Positions 1 to 11,359 of a DNA stretch of 64,000 nucleotides are shown piece after piece. This DNA comes from Oscheius dolichura (Eukaryota > Nematoda > Chromadorea > Rhabditida > Rhabditidae). The notes under the pieces are model-generated. The model was not told the origin of the DNA, did no database searches, and was given only the letters and a program-made list of their open reading frames with translations. How positions within the stretch are numbered: the first letter of the stretch is position 1; each line of letters starts with the position of its first letter. Both the position numbers and the translations under genes were made by a program. The DNA lies in assembly GCA_932521035.1 (NCBI GenBank), contig OW051496.1, positions 9,548,001 through 9,612,000 of the forward strand. The letters run 5' to 3'.

Positions 1-267
1 ATCTTTTCTCCTCACTGATTGTTACGGATAAATATGCTGTGCTCTCGTAAAAATTCTTTACCATAGAGAAAGAGTGGAAAAGAAGAGGCTTGCTGCATGG
101 GAAAGTTTATAAACATTCCAAGAGGATATAGTATTCCGTTAAAATGGATTTCTGGCTTGGGGACGTACAACATGTTTGAATCCACTCTTCGTGTTTCTAA
201 TTGTGAATGAAGTGGATTAATCTACCGTAAACTGTAGAATAGGCGTCGTAGAGTAAAATTCTTCGAG

Positions 268-914
268 ATGTTTTCCTACTATGAATCGCGGTTGGCATTC
301 CCCAGTCGGATGGCAGCCTTTCCTATTCCTACTCTTCCTACCATTATCTTGGAAAAGATTATCACAAAGGTAGCCTTTTTCCCGATAGAACTCCAAAATA
401 CCGATCTCCAGCTGGATGATAAAAGCTATTTCCGTCTCCAGCAGACCAGCCGGGATATGGAGGAATTTATTCAAACCAATCGGAGTATCCGTGTCTGCGT
501 GGACAGAGCCTGTCAAATGGCCGACGATAATCGTTTCTTTCTCTCACAGAAAGAAGTTTCCGATGTGAAAAGCCTCGTGGGTGTTCGTTTTAAAGAGTTT
601 GAGCTCTGTATTACGGCGGCGTATCTCCCTTTGCGTTCAACGTATTACAGTTACTCCTCCTCATTGAAACCGACAAAAGAAAAATGTATCAAGTTGTTTA
701 AGATTTTAAACCCTGCAAAAATCCATATGTCCACGTATGAATCAAATCGGTTCGAAGCCCTCCTGACGCCAACGCAGCTGGTAAATTTTATCCTTTTCAT
801 TGCAGCCGATTTTTTTAGAAGGAAGTACACGTACGCGTAGATCCAGATAATGCTCTATCAGCTGCAAAACAGCTTCACTCCAAATTTTTGGTTCGAGCAA
901 AAAGCCTTGTGTAG
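268..914 (+). CDS. F-box-like protein, truncated paralogue (family member A)
   Basis: Relative of the three tandem genes at 45.7-50.9 kb. The N-terminus has the F-box-like pattern LPTIILEKIITK followed by LDDKSYFRLQQTSRDMEEFI. I place an intron at about 355-411 region (in frame, 42 nt, phase 0 at GTAGCC...CTCCAG), because the paralogues have one at exactly this point. A second intron fits at 781-818 (38 nt), followed by an exon reading KEVHVRVDPDNALSAAKQL and stopping at 914. Paralogues have 299-338 residues; this one has about 190-200. It lacks the segment matching CDLLKKHRI and the whole last exon, so it looks truncated or decaying. F-box proteins are usually substrate adaptors of SCF ubiquitin ligases; that role is inferred here from a weak motif only. 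Confidence 0.6.
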
Positions 915-3900
915 TCTTTATTGCGTCTGCACGTTCTACAATTGAATTTACTGCTTGACAAGACGAAATCTAGTATATTGCAGTCTTTTCTGGGATGTTT
1001 ATGCTCATTGTTTTACCGTATACCCGTGAATAAAATTCTGAATTAAATAAGGATCCCGAAGATGTTAATGGTCACTTCTTTCAGTCCATTTCTGTTCATC
1101 TGTGTCCCCGTGGGAAAATGAAAATATTGTCCTTGACGTGACGACGGCACACGTGTGTCCCCCTGTCTGCCGGGTTCGCTTTCTGTCCTTCTCGGCTTTC
1201 CTGCGCCTCAAGGCCTTCTCAAGGAGAAACGCGAAAAAGAGAGAGAACACCCCCGAGTCTTGTCTATTTTTTCCGCTGGTTGCCGTAGAAAGAGAGCGCA
1301 AAAGAAGAAGAGAGAGAACCGCGCCTAAAAACTGAAACGACGTCGAAAAACCTGTTCTAAGAGCGCAATTTTTTCTGCCATTCGGCTGCTGCTGTCCTCC
1401 TCGTTTCTTTCACACACAGAGAAAAAGAGAGAGAGAGAGAGAGGCGCGTCACTAAAAAAAGAGAGGAAATCGATCAGGAGGAAGCAGCTCCTTTTCCCAG
1501 GGATACTTTTTAGACTTGTAGAGATTATTACCATATTCCGGGCGTTTGAGGAGCTCCATTGACCTAATTTCAGATTCCCCACCCATATCACCTCGACAAA
1601 GAGGAGAGTTATAGTAGTTTGAGACTTTGAAACTTGAAAAAGCCGGCCAACATTTGGTGCAACGCGCGGACCAACTTACCGCGGGCCTATGGTACTTGCA
1701 CCAGCCCTCTCGACGACGATTTTGACGTCAGCCGTGGGAAATACGTCGCGGGCCATTTGAACAGAATGATAAGATAAGAACACAAAAATGATTAGAACTT
1801 TGACAAATTGAACGCTTCTTTCCGGTTGATACCTTTCCGTGGACGATGTTCTTTTGATTCCGTAAAAACGGGGATTCACCGATTTTTCGGCTCTAACCTT
1901 ATCTTTAGACTACGGTAGGTTATTTATCCTGTTCTAGTCCTCTTTTTGCTCTTTTTTTTCAACCCCCTTGTGGCAAATGAATGCCAAGACAAACTGGTAG
2001 CGGCGACCAGTCATACACCTTTCTCAATACCGTAATCTTTCGAGAAAAGACAAAAAACGCGGCGGCAGCCTATAGGAAACGGGGGAAGACTGCTTTCTGT
2101 TCTCTCTCTCTCTCGCTGAAGGACCCTGACCATCAGAAAATTAGGTGAAAGTCACGAATCTATTGAAATTGTCCGGATCCGTTGAAGGACGAGGGAGGAG
2201 GAAGAAGGACGAGAAAAAATCATTTGTGTAGCCTGTTCAGTTGGACAGACAAGGTCGATAGCGGTGGGGAGAGGGGCAGGGAAACGTTCTTTAGCTACTG
2301 GGTAAAAAAAGGCGAGAAAAACGCAATAAAAGATCACTTTATGAGGCGATTGGTGAGAATGAGAAGGCAGCGGAAAGTTAGAAATTATGAGGGTTTGAAG
2401 GACGAAGCAAAAAACAGAAGAAGACAAAAAGGAGAGAAGAGACGCTCAAAAACCGTTTTTGACCCTGAAATTTGGATTTTTCCAGTTTATGGACTCTAGA
2501 CAGTTTGAATGGCTATCAGGGAATAGAAAGCAACCTTTTTGAAGAGAGCGGTTCATTTTGGACCAAGAAATGGTAACTTGGCTTCAAATGCTCTATTTTA
2601 CGCATCCCAAGAATCAAATCAGCATTTTGGAACATATTTTATACTTTAAAAAGAGCGGCATTTCTTTGTGAACAAGGAGATATCCTTCTTTTTAAGATTA
2701 ATAGTCGGAATCGCCAAAAAAATCTATTTTTAGAGTCTAAATGGGTAAAATTTGGAGGTTTGGGGGTACCGAAACAATTTCCTCTTTTAGAGGTACTGTA
2801 GGCCAGCTCCATCCCCTTCCCCCTGTTCCTGATCCCCTCTAGAACTCAATGGTTCAAAATTGTTTCCCTGCGTGCATGTGTTTTCCCCATCTGACCGGCG
2901 ATTACGTGTGTTGTGTCCACTTTTATTGTCAGACAGCCACGAGATTTCAGCAGCGCTGGAGGTCAGCTGGTGGATGAAAAAACGACGGACGGAAGGCTGC
3001 TAGCCACACACAGGCAACATGTTTACTACATAACATATTCATCCGCTGGAAAACAGCTACATTAGCGGCAGGATCGCGAGCACTGTCGCCGTTAATTTGA
3101 AGGTGTATACATTACAGTAACCCAGTATGTTTGATCATTTTCTCTCTTCCCATCTACCGTAATCATCTTTATTATCTTCTAGTGAAATTTCGCTTCAGGA
3201 CCTGTGCAGAAAACCCTGAAACCTCTTCTGAATAAAGAAATCGTTTCGAGACCGAGAAATCTTAAATTCGCCCGTATTCGACTCTAGAAACGCATTTTTC
3301 AGGCGATACAGACCACTATTCTTAAAAATGAAAATAATTGCTTATTCAGATGAAAACGGCGAATTTTTCTAGTTTACATACTCCAAAATCCATAATGGTT
3401 AGGCAAAATGAAATGGAAAAGGCGCAGACGGGTCCTTTTCCTTTTTCTGGCTAAAGATAATATGATAATGAAAACTTTAATGAGAATCGGTTCATAGAAA
3501 TAACAAAAAAAATTCGTGGTGGTGGTGTGTGTGGGTGGGGCGGTTCACAATTTTTGTTCTATTAAAATTGAAAATTAAGAAAAAAAACTGAATAAGAGGA
3601 GGAGGAGAGGGAAAACACAACAATAGCACAAAGACAAGACACAAAAATATATAATTAACACAGATTTTCACACACAATTTTTGCTGCTTAAAGACATACT
3701 GTACACATGGAATGGTTGCGAAGTACTCAAAAATACAAACAAATGAACAAAGGAGGAAAAAAAATGGAGAGAGAGGATGCCTAACATAATAGGCCATAAG
3801 GCAAGATTAGTCCCGAACGGATGGAGGCAAGCTGAAGAGATTTTGGACCCCCGTGAAAATGGTGGTTGGTCCTACGAAGATCGTCGTTATTAGGGCTTAA

Positions 3901-4097
3901 GGAGGGAAGGAGGATACGGTAGATAACCCGGGTAGTTATAAAGAACAGAAATGAGAAATGAGGGGGAGAGGAATACTCAAATAATGCGTAGGGTGTAAGG
4001 CTGCGTTCCCGTAATTTTTGGAATAAGGCGGAGATCTGCAGAACGGTTGAGAATTTTTTGATTTTAAGAGGAAGAAGAGAGGAAGGAGGAGGCACTT
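915..4097. other. Non-coding stretch 3' of nhr-25
   Basis: About 3.2 kb in which I see no convincing exon. Open frames here are short, low-complexity and lack splice context. It holds a GA microsatellite near 1425-1442 and at least seven copies of the heptamer TACNGTA (for example 1014-1020, 1911-1917, 2028-2034, 2794-2800, 3113-3119 and 3155-3161). The right edge probably includes the 3' UTR of nhr-25. Confidence 0.5.
1424..1442. repeat. GA dinucleotide microsatellite
   Basis: Short pure GA run inside non-coding DNA. A similar AG run lies near 17701-17716. Confidence 0.8.
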
Positions 4098-7000
4098 TTA
4101 GACGGCAAATGTTGAGACATAATGGTTGTGAGGAAGGGAAATCGGCGGCTGCTGCTGTTGCTGCTGCTCCAGGACGTTGGCAGTCTGCCGGGTTAGGGGA
4201 CGGATCATTTCTGTCAGCAATTCAGGCAGATTCTCCAAGTTTGTGATCTTTTCCATCAACATGGCTACACAGGCGTGGGAGAGATCTCTGAAAAAGACGA
4301 AAATTAGATAGATTTAGTTATTAGAAAAAAGCAAAAATGATTCTAGCCAGCTGGGGGGATTGAACCCGGGTCGCTTAACTTGTAAGCGCGCCACTTATCC
4401 ATTACACTATGTGTACAAGTTTTCGGGAAACGCGAAAATCCCTCACTTTTTGCCGGCGCCTTTTTGTCAATTTCTGGTTCTTTATTCTCCTCTCTATTTT
4501 CCCATCTTCTCACACGAAACGACGCCAGATGGGACTGTGTCTGTGTTCAAAAATCCGGCTGCCAGGCGGCTGTCAGACGACGGCTACGGTAATTATTCCT
4601 CTCTCTCAGTGGCAGCGCGTAATTTCAATTTCCTTGAAACAGGCTCGCCGGTTTCTCCTTTCCTCTTTCCAAGGACAACGAGCCCCCCACGGGCGGATGA
4701 CAGGAAAATGAGAGCGCGTCGTCACTTTCAATAGATCTGCGCCCAGGATTTTTCAATTTTGGAATGGCACGACCAAGGGGAGGGAAATTGAGATCGATCC
4801 CCCCTTTTACAGGTAGGAGTCGGGGGCCACCACCGTCTTTAACTACCAGCAATTAATGCAAGTACAGTCATAAATCAGAGAAAGGCAGCGAGCAACCATA
4901 ATGAGAGACAGCCCCCTCCTGGTGTGAGGCGGACAATACCCGGGCTCCCCTTCCCGCATCGAAGTTTTCTATTGACAATACGGAGGTGGCCCCGGTTGAC
5001 CGGGCCCGATTAGCATTCAATTTACAGCTGGGAGAACTATTAATTATGTTAATTAAAAGAGGATTAACCTCTCTCTCCCAGAAAAGTTATACCAGGAAGA
5101 AAAATAGCAAAAATCGCTTTAGACAGTGGCGGGGATCGAACCTGGACTACTTGGATCATTGGAGCGCGCTTTACCACTACACCATTGGAGCAAACTTTTG
5201 GAGGCAGTTAAAACTGTTCCAGTATTTATTGGCGCCTTTTTGTCAAGTTCTAGATCTTCCTATCCAATTTCCTGTCTTTTTAGCTATTCCCTCTCTTTCC
5301 CCAGATCCCCGGGGAGAGACTACCCATCCCGGAAAAGTTTCCTCCAAGGTCAATGGCGCCACACCAGTCGTCGACGACGACGGCGATCGAGATCCATCCC
5401 GTCCCCCCTTCACTTCACGCCACGGTCAGGGTCAAGGCCAGCGTCCGAAAGTAGGAAAAGGAGATTCTTATCCCCCACCCTGCCCTGCCCACCGGGGTGA
5501 TGTCATGAGTCGCGACAGCTGATAGGATTTCCCCAGCTGGTGGTGGGAGAGAGATTCAGGTCAACTATACTTTTCAACTATAGTTAATTTTTAGAGGTCA
5601 AGGTCATTAAAATCGAGAGAAAAGTGGGTAGGACTTACGTTATTCGTTGCATAATATGGCAGAAATTTTGGATCTCCTGGCCGCGGACTTGCTGCCAGGC
5701 GCACATCAGCTGGTGGCGGGCTGAGGCGATCATGGACTGTACTTTGGGGATACCATTATCTGAAATATTCATTTTTAAGAGAGAAAATAGAGAGAAAGAT
5801 TACGTTGGAGGATGGCGTAGAACCTCAAAGCGGCGTAGTCGGCAGGAGTGATGACTAGGCATTGGAAATCCCGAACGATCAGCTTGAACTGCTCGAGGAA
5901 GGTGCCGTCTTCACAGCCAAGGAGGGCAATCTGCTCCATTGTTAATCTGGAAATTTCAGAATTAACGTCGTCCTACAGTAAATCTTGCAGTAAGCGTAAT
6001 AAGGGAAGTTCGCGGCGGGGCACGCTTAGTGCAGCCCCTTTTTTCATCCAAGATATGATCAAAAACGGAAGTACGGTGGTCGCCACGAAAATTTAAAAAA
6101 GAAGCGCGTGAGACCCGTTTTAAAGAAGGATTTCTTGTGAGAGACGGACCATGTGATTTTTGTTGGTTGCAATTACAGTATCCCCAAGGGAACGTCTCCT
6201 TCTTTCCCGTCCAGCCATCCGTCAGTCAGCCCCCTCCTTCAAACAAATCGTATCCCATTCATCAGATGATTTCTGCAAACCCGCTCCCAGGCGCCCGTAA
6301 TGCGGCCAGGTAATCGCTCGGTGGCATCTCGATCGTAAACGTTTGCCTTCTGTATGCGCCGCCGATGGGAGCCAATTAAGCCAAAGCTAGGGGAGACGGT
6401 GACGGACAGCGATATCTCGCTTAGTCAAAACATTACGCCATTAGCGGGGGGCTAGTTAAGCAAAGAGAGAGAGATAGCCATTTGAAGAGGGGATAAAGAC
6501 CGACTTACCGACTACCTCCGCCACAGTCGATTTGATGGGAAGAGATCGTGTTCTGGCTCAGGGCGATGGCCATGTCGATGATGTGATTGGCGGCCCAGGA
6601 AGCTTGCAACAGGGCGGCTCGCTCGTTGGCCTGAAACTGTAAAAAGTTTAATAGTTAGAATTATCAATTTCTAGAGAGAAGATTCTCGGCCCTGGATAGC
6701 CCGATCCCCTGCACCCGTAAAGTCACGGCAGAAGGATCATCTTTATTCAAAACAGTTACAAAACTGTGACGCCTTTATACCATTGTCTTGCCGAGACTTT
6801 ACGGGTGCAGGGGATTGGACTATCGTCAAGAAGGGGCCCCCAATTTTTCGGGAAAAATGCTGCCCCCCATGTGTATTGGTGCGGGTGTGAAAGAGGGTTC
6901 ACCCGGGGTCATGTTGTCTGTCATTATCCCCCCTCGTTCCTTTAGTGTTCATCCCCGAAACAATAGGTACTCCTCGCTCAGGCGGCTCTCTTGTATCTCG

Positions 7001-10000
7001 CGCAATTTACCGAAATTGTCTCCCCCTCCTCTATGAGTGTCGGTGTGTGTGCCCCCGCAATATACAGTTTTGTATACAGCCGGTAGGGTCCTCTCGCGCG
7101 GCGGGCTCCTCTATCAACTACCGGAACTGCTAAAGTGGCCGACGATCGTTTTGTTACCCAACCTCTTTTAGGGAGCCCCATCCGAAGAGGACAAAAAAGG
7201 GTCAAATTGCCTACCTCTAAATTGCCGAAGAGGTACGGTCCTTTCTGGGTCCAGTGCACCAGATCCCGGATATTTTCTTCCACAACATTCAGGAGCAATT
7301 TGAACTTCAAATCCTCGTGGCTCGTGTAGCTGTGAATCTCTTTCTGAAGGGCGCGATCCATCAGCTTTTGAATCCTGCCGTAGCCGTCGCTGGGCATTGA
7401 GCGGGTGACTTCCTCCAGTACCGTATCCTTCGAGTAGAGGGCAAAGGTCTTTTCCGTCGGGACTGGACAGACCGGCAGGACGGGAGAGGATCGACTAGAC
7501 GCTCTTCCTGACGCTGAAAATTTCTTCGTTTAGATCTTGAAGGGAAAGCTACCTGAGGTGACAACCGTCGTCGTGGTGGGCATGGCTATCTGTGCCTGTG
7601 TAGAGGGATGAAAGTAGTTGTATTCTTGGATAGGGGCCTGGGCCATGTACTCCCCCGCGTAGGCATCGAAGGGCTCATTTTTAATGGCTGTGTAGTACAT
7701 ATTGAAGGGTGTTCGGAGGAGGGTGTCGTCCATTGAGGTGGCCAAAAGGGCTGAGAGGCTCTCCGGGTCTGCGGTGACATAGGGTATCGGCCGGGCGATA
7801 TCTGTAACAGGATTACTGTATTATTTGGCTCTGTTAGTGAGAAATAAACTTAAGAAAGCGAGGGTTAAGCACGTACACTCACTCTGATGACCCGGGGTGC
7901 TGGAGGACAACGTGGGGCTCTGTAGCTGGGCGTCGTATTCGGTCTTGATTTTGTGCGCTGTGTCAAAGTACTGTATGTGGGCCAGTTGGTCAGATGTACT
8001 GAAATCGACGTCATTAGAAGAAGAATTTTATTTGGACTGGGGGAACTGGTCTCTTCTTTTCGACCAGTGAACATTTTTGGAATTGGACCACGAGAACGGG
8101 GAGGAGAGGGAGTTCAACGAAATTAGGAAGATCATTTTGATGCCACCTCCCAGAAAATTGATCTCCGACTGTTTGGCGGGTGTTTAAACTGTTTTGAAGG
8201 AAATTGATCAAAGTTCAGATTTAGAGCCCATGTAAAACAGCTGGAATGGTTCTATCCAGCCGAAAATTGGTTCAGGAGCGAATGCGAGTCGATAATAACG
8301 AAACAAGGGGGTATTTCTCTTTCTGGCAGGCAAAAGGTCCGCTTCAGGGTCCCAAAGGGAAAAATAGTCAACCTACAGGATGTTTGCTACTATTTAATGG
8401 ATACTGTAATTAAATAGGTCCCAAGTTGCCTCATCCGATGGCAAAAAAGAAGAATTTTCCCGTTATTACAGCGCAAGCGAGCTAAAGGCGGCTGTAACTG
8501 CTCTAGGGTTCAAAAATTCAAATTTTCCCGGCTCCCCCTATTTTTCAGCAAGACAAGATGTTGTGTAAATGCAAACCTCGAAGTATTGAGTCCTAACCTG
8601 CTGGTGACCTGCTGATCCATCGGATAGAAAGCCGGCGGCAGCATGCCCGCCCTAACGAGGTTACTTCTCTGTGCCTGTTGGGCCCGTTGGGCTCGATCTT
8701 TCTTATAATAGCTTCCGAATTTATTCCGTCCTCCTCGCATTCGATCTTCCCTCACCGCTGAAAAGTCTCTTTGTTTATACCGTAGTTTCCAGTTGGTTGG
8801 TCTAATCTCTCTCTACCCGCCGAGTCCGACCCCCTAATGTTTTATCCACCCGGCTCATTCTCCCGTGTGTGGGGGCTTGTAATTACCGTTCGCTCACCGG
8901 CCGCCATTGTTCTTTCCCTTGGGGCGTCATTATCATTCAGAGCCACGGGGGGATTCTACTGTTCTTTATACCCCGACTGTGTAGAGGAGGGGGTGTCAAG
9001 TGCCGGCGGCGAGATCATCCGAGCCGACAAACGACAGCCGCCGGCCGGTGAGCGCGGTAAAAGGGAGAGAGCACCGGGTGGGCTCTGACAATGGAGACTC
9101 CTGCCACCCCTGTTTCTTTAAAAGGTCCCCCCTCCCTGAACTGTAATTGTATCCTTCCGTTATTCGGCATTGTCCCCCCTCTGAACCATTCGGCTCCGTC
9201 TCTCTCTCTCTCCATCCGTCCTCCATCCTCCGGCAAAAAACGGATGAAAAAGAGCGAAAGCGCCAAGGCTAAAAGCGAAAAAAGCAAGGACAACGGGGGA
9301 AAGGCAAATTTTCAAAGGCACCAGGTAGAAAAAGAGAGAAGAGTGCTAGAAGAGAGGAAAAAACCGGATGATTTAACGAGGCTGGGAAGGTTTTCACCTA
9401 GGGAGGCTCTCTAAGGACTAGGAGGTGGCCACCGTTCATTTTATGGCTCAATTTTATGGGGGAGAAGAAGAGGGGAAAAGTAATGATTACAGGGAGAGAA
9501 AATAACCAAGCCAAGGTTTTTTTACTGGTTTTTTACGAGTTTGAAGAGTTGAAAAACGGAGTTAACGATGATTCACGAGGGGAAAGAGATTCAGGGAGGT
9601 CATGGGACAAGATCTTTGAGGTTTTGGGTCTTTAAACGAAGAGAAGACATAAAATCCAGGAGAAACTTTAATTAGAAACGGCAAGAGGCTACCTCTGCGC
9701 CTTTCCAGTGACCTCCAGAAATACCCTTAGGGGACATTTTTAACCGGGGAATAATGTGTGGCCACGGATACAGACCTTTAAAAAGTCGTTTCATCCTCAA
9801 AACTTGGGGTCCCTTGCCTTCCCTAACCCTCTCCCCCACTACCGTATGCCATTCTGTTTGCATAATGAATCATTCCCGGCTGGCGACTGCTCAGCCTCTC
9901 CCCGCCGGCCCAGTGGTTACTGTATCCCCGGTCGTTTTCCTCGGCGCCTCAGAGAGACTGGCAGCAAGCGGCATCAATCAGCAGCGCTTCGCTCTCTCAT

Positions 10001-11359
10001 CTGAGGGGGTCCGACGAAGCTGCTACTGCTGCCGGCCACAGTCCACAACCTCCCCTCTTACCAAATCAATGCACAGAACAGACCTGGGGACACACACCGA
10101 GCGAGAGATAGAGTAGGGGAAGAGACCCCCACTAACCGGTTTTTTGTGCGCTCCATGCTCGTGCCATGGCACCGATTTAAGGGGGCAGAGGGGGTCAGTT
10201 ATCCGGTGGGGGTCAAGAGTTTAAAGTACTGTTTTTGGCGGTAAAAATGGAGGGAAGAAAGTAGACTCACCTTCGACTTTCATCCCTTTCCGGATACATT
10301 TATCAAATCGGCACTTGGGACACCGCTTCCGGCAGGTCTTGTCCACGTTGCATTGGTTGTCTGTCGAGCATTGGTACTGCTGTAACAGATACTAAAAGGC
10401 AATCTTTAAACTGTATTTTTTCTCTGTTTTTCAATCTACTAGTTTTAAAGGTTTTTTTTGCTTAAAAAGGATAGCCGAAATTAGAGGGAAAATAGTTTAA
10501 AAAAAGCTGTGAAAATGGTCCGTGACAGACGCAATTGACTGTCAATAATTAGAGGGGGAGTTGGACCCGGCTGTGGCTGTGACAATTTACCACAGCGGGA
10601 TACCATTTCTCTCTCTATGTGTGTAGGCAGCTGACCTTCTTATTTTGGACGGTACGTTTGAAGAAGCCCTGAAAGCGAGGAGAATTAATTAACGAAGAGG
10701 AACGGATTGAAATTTGGCAGGGACTTCAGTAAGCTCCGTTTTCATTGACATTTAAAGGGCGGAAAATGTAACCCCTCTTTAAAATCTTGCTTATAGTTTA
10801 AAGAAAATGTTAAAATCCAAAAAAAGCTACTCTAAAGAAGAATTTAGAAAGCGCGCCCTTGCTCCAAGGAGCCAAGAAGCTACAGTAACCCGAGGTGAGA
10901 AAAAATCAAGAAAAGAGTTGGAAATCAATAAAAGAGACTAGCTACCGTCTTCCTGGTTTAAACTGTACAGTATCCTGGAAGTGGAACCCGTAGAGCAGAA
11001 AAAAAATCGTTACGGTGGTGGTTCCACTCCAGGATAGGCCGCCCCCTCCAGAAAGACGGTAGGTAGGGTAGCTCCCGGCAGTGAATAAATGTAAATGAAC
11101 ACGGAGTAGAGAGAAAGTCAGAAGGCCATGATGGCCTTGATTGTCCTCGCCTCCCGTGGGGGACAGCTGCACGAACCTTGCAGCTCTCGCAGGTTAGAAG
11201 GCCATAGTGGTAGCCGGAGACCTTGTCGCCACAGACGGGGCAGGGCTCTTCCAGTTCGGGTCGCTGTCCTCCTCCGCTAGTTCCGCTGGCTGTTGACTGC
11301 TGTTGCATCTCCGCTCCGAGTACTGCAGCCGCTGTCGCTGTCGTAGCAGCTCCAACCAT
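4098..11359 (-). CDS. nhr-25: Nuclear receptor of the NR5/FTZ-F1 family (NHR-25 type)
   Basis: Zinc-finger transcription factor. NR5 receptors bind DNA as monomers; NHR-25 controls moulting, epidermal differentiation and gonad development in nematodes. Coding exons read 11359-11177, 10668-10636, 10379-10271, 8757-8598, 7998-7883, 7801-7553, 7513-7215, 6636-6509, 5946-5804, 5759-5639 and 4287-4098. They sum to 1731 nt, 576 aa, with phases agreeing throughout. The first zinc finger ([14 protein letters not shown]) and the P-box CESCKGFFKR span the exon 1/2 junction. The second finger is in exon 3. The FTZ-F1 box [14 protein letters not shown] in exon 4 is diagnostic. The ligand-binding domain covers exons 7-11 and has an AF-2 helix (LPELLTEMI) in the last exon, followed by a short polyglutamine run. 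About 11.6 kb upstream is nearly free of genes and may hold regulatory DNA or non-coding exons. Confidence 0.95.
4345..4515 (-). repeat. tRNA-like dispersed repeat, copy 1
   Basis: On the minus strand, 4346-4412 resembles a tRNA. It has an A-box (TAGTGTAATGG) and a B-box (GGTTCAATCCC) at normal spacing. The anticodon arm has no U33 and the T-stem does not pair fully, so it is not a good functional tRNA. A block at about 4440-4510 is shared with copy 2 and includes GGCGCCTTTTTGTCAA (plus strand). It lies in the last intron of nhr-25. Confidence 0.6.
5118..5292 (-). repeat. tRNA-like dispersed repeat, copy 2
   Basis: Second copy in the same nhr-25 intron and the same orientation. Minus-strand A-box is TGGTGTAGTGG and B-box is GGTTCGATCCC. 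The same flanking block with GGCGCCTTTTTGTCAA starts near 5230. The anticodon and T stems are imperfect. The shared flank is 5' of the tRNA-like part, so this is not a textbook tRNA-headed SINE. Confidence 0.6.
6685..6828. repeat. PAL-A foldback repeat in nhr-25 intron 7
   Basis: About 145-bp palindromic element. The arms carry CACCCGTAAAGTCTCGGCA-like sequence (one mismatch here) and its inverse. The loop carries the common internal TATAAAGG and GAATAAAG words on one strand. It lies inside the 6637-7214 intron. Confidence 0.85.

Noticed and set aside
4346-4412. Functional tRNA gene
   Set aside because: The A- and B-boxes are present but the anticodon loop lacks U33 and the T-stem does not pair; a second diverged copy with a shared flank shows it is a repeat.
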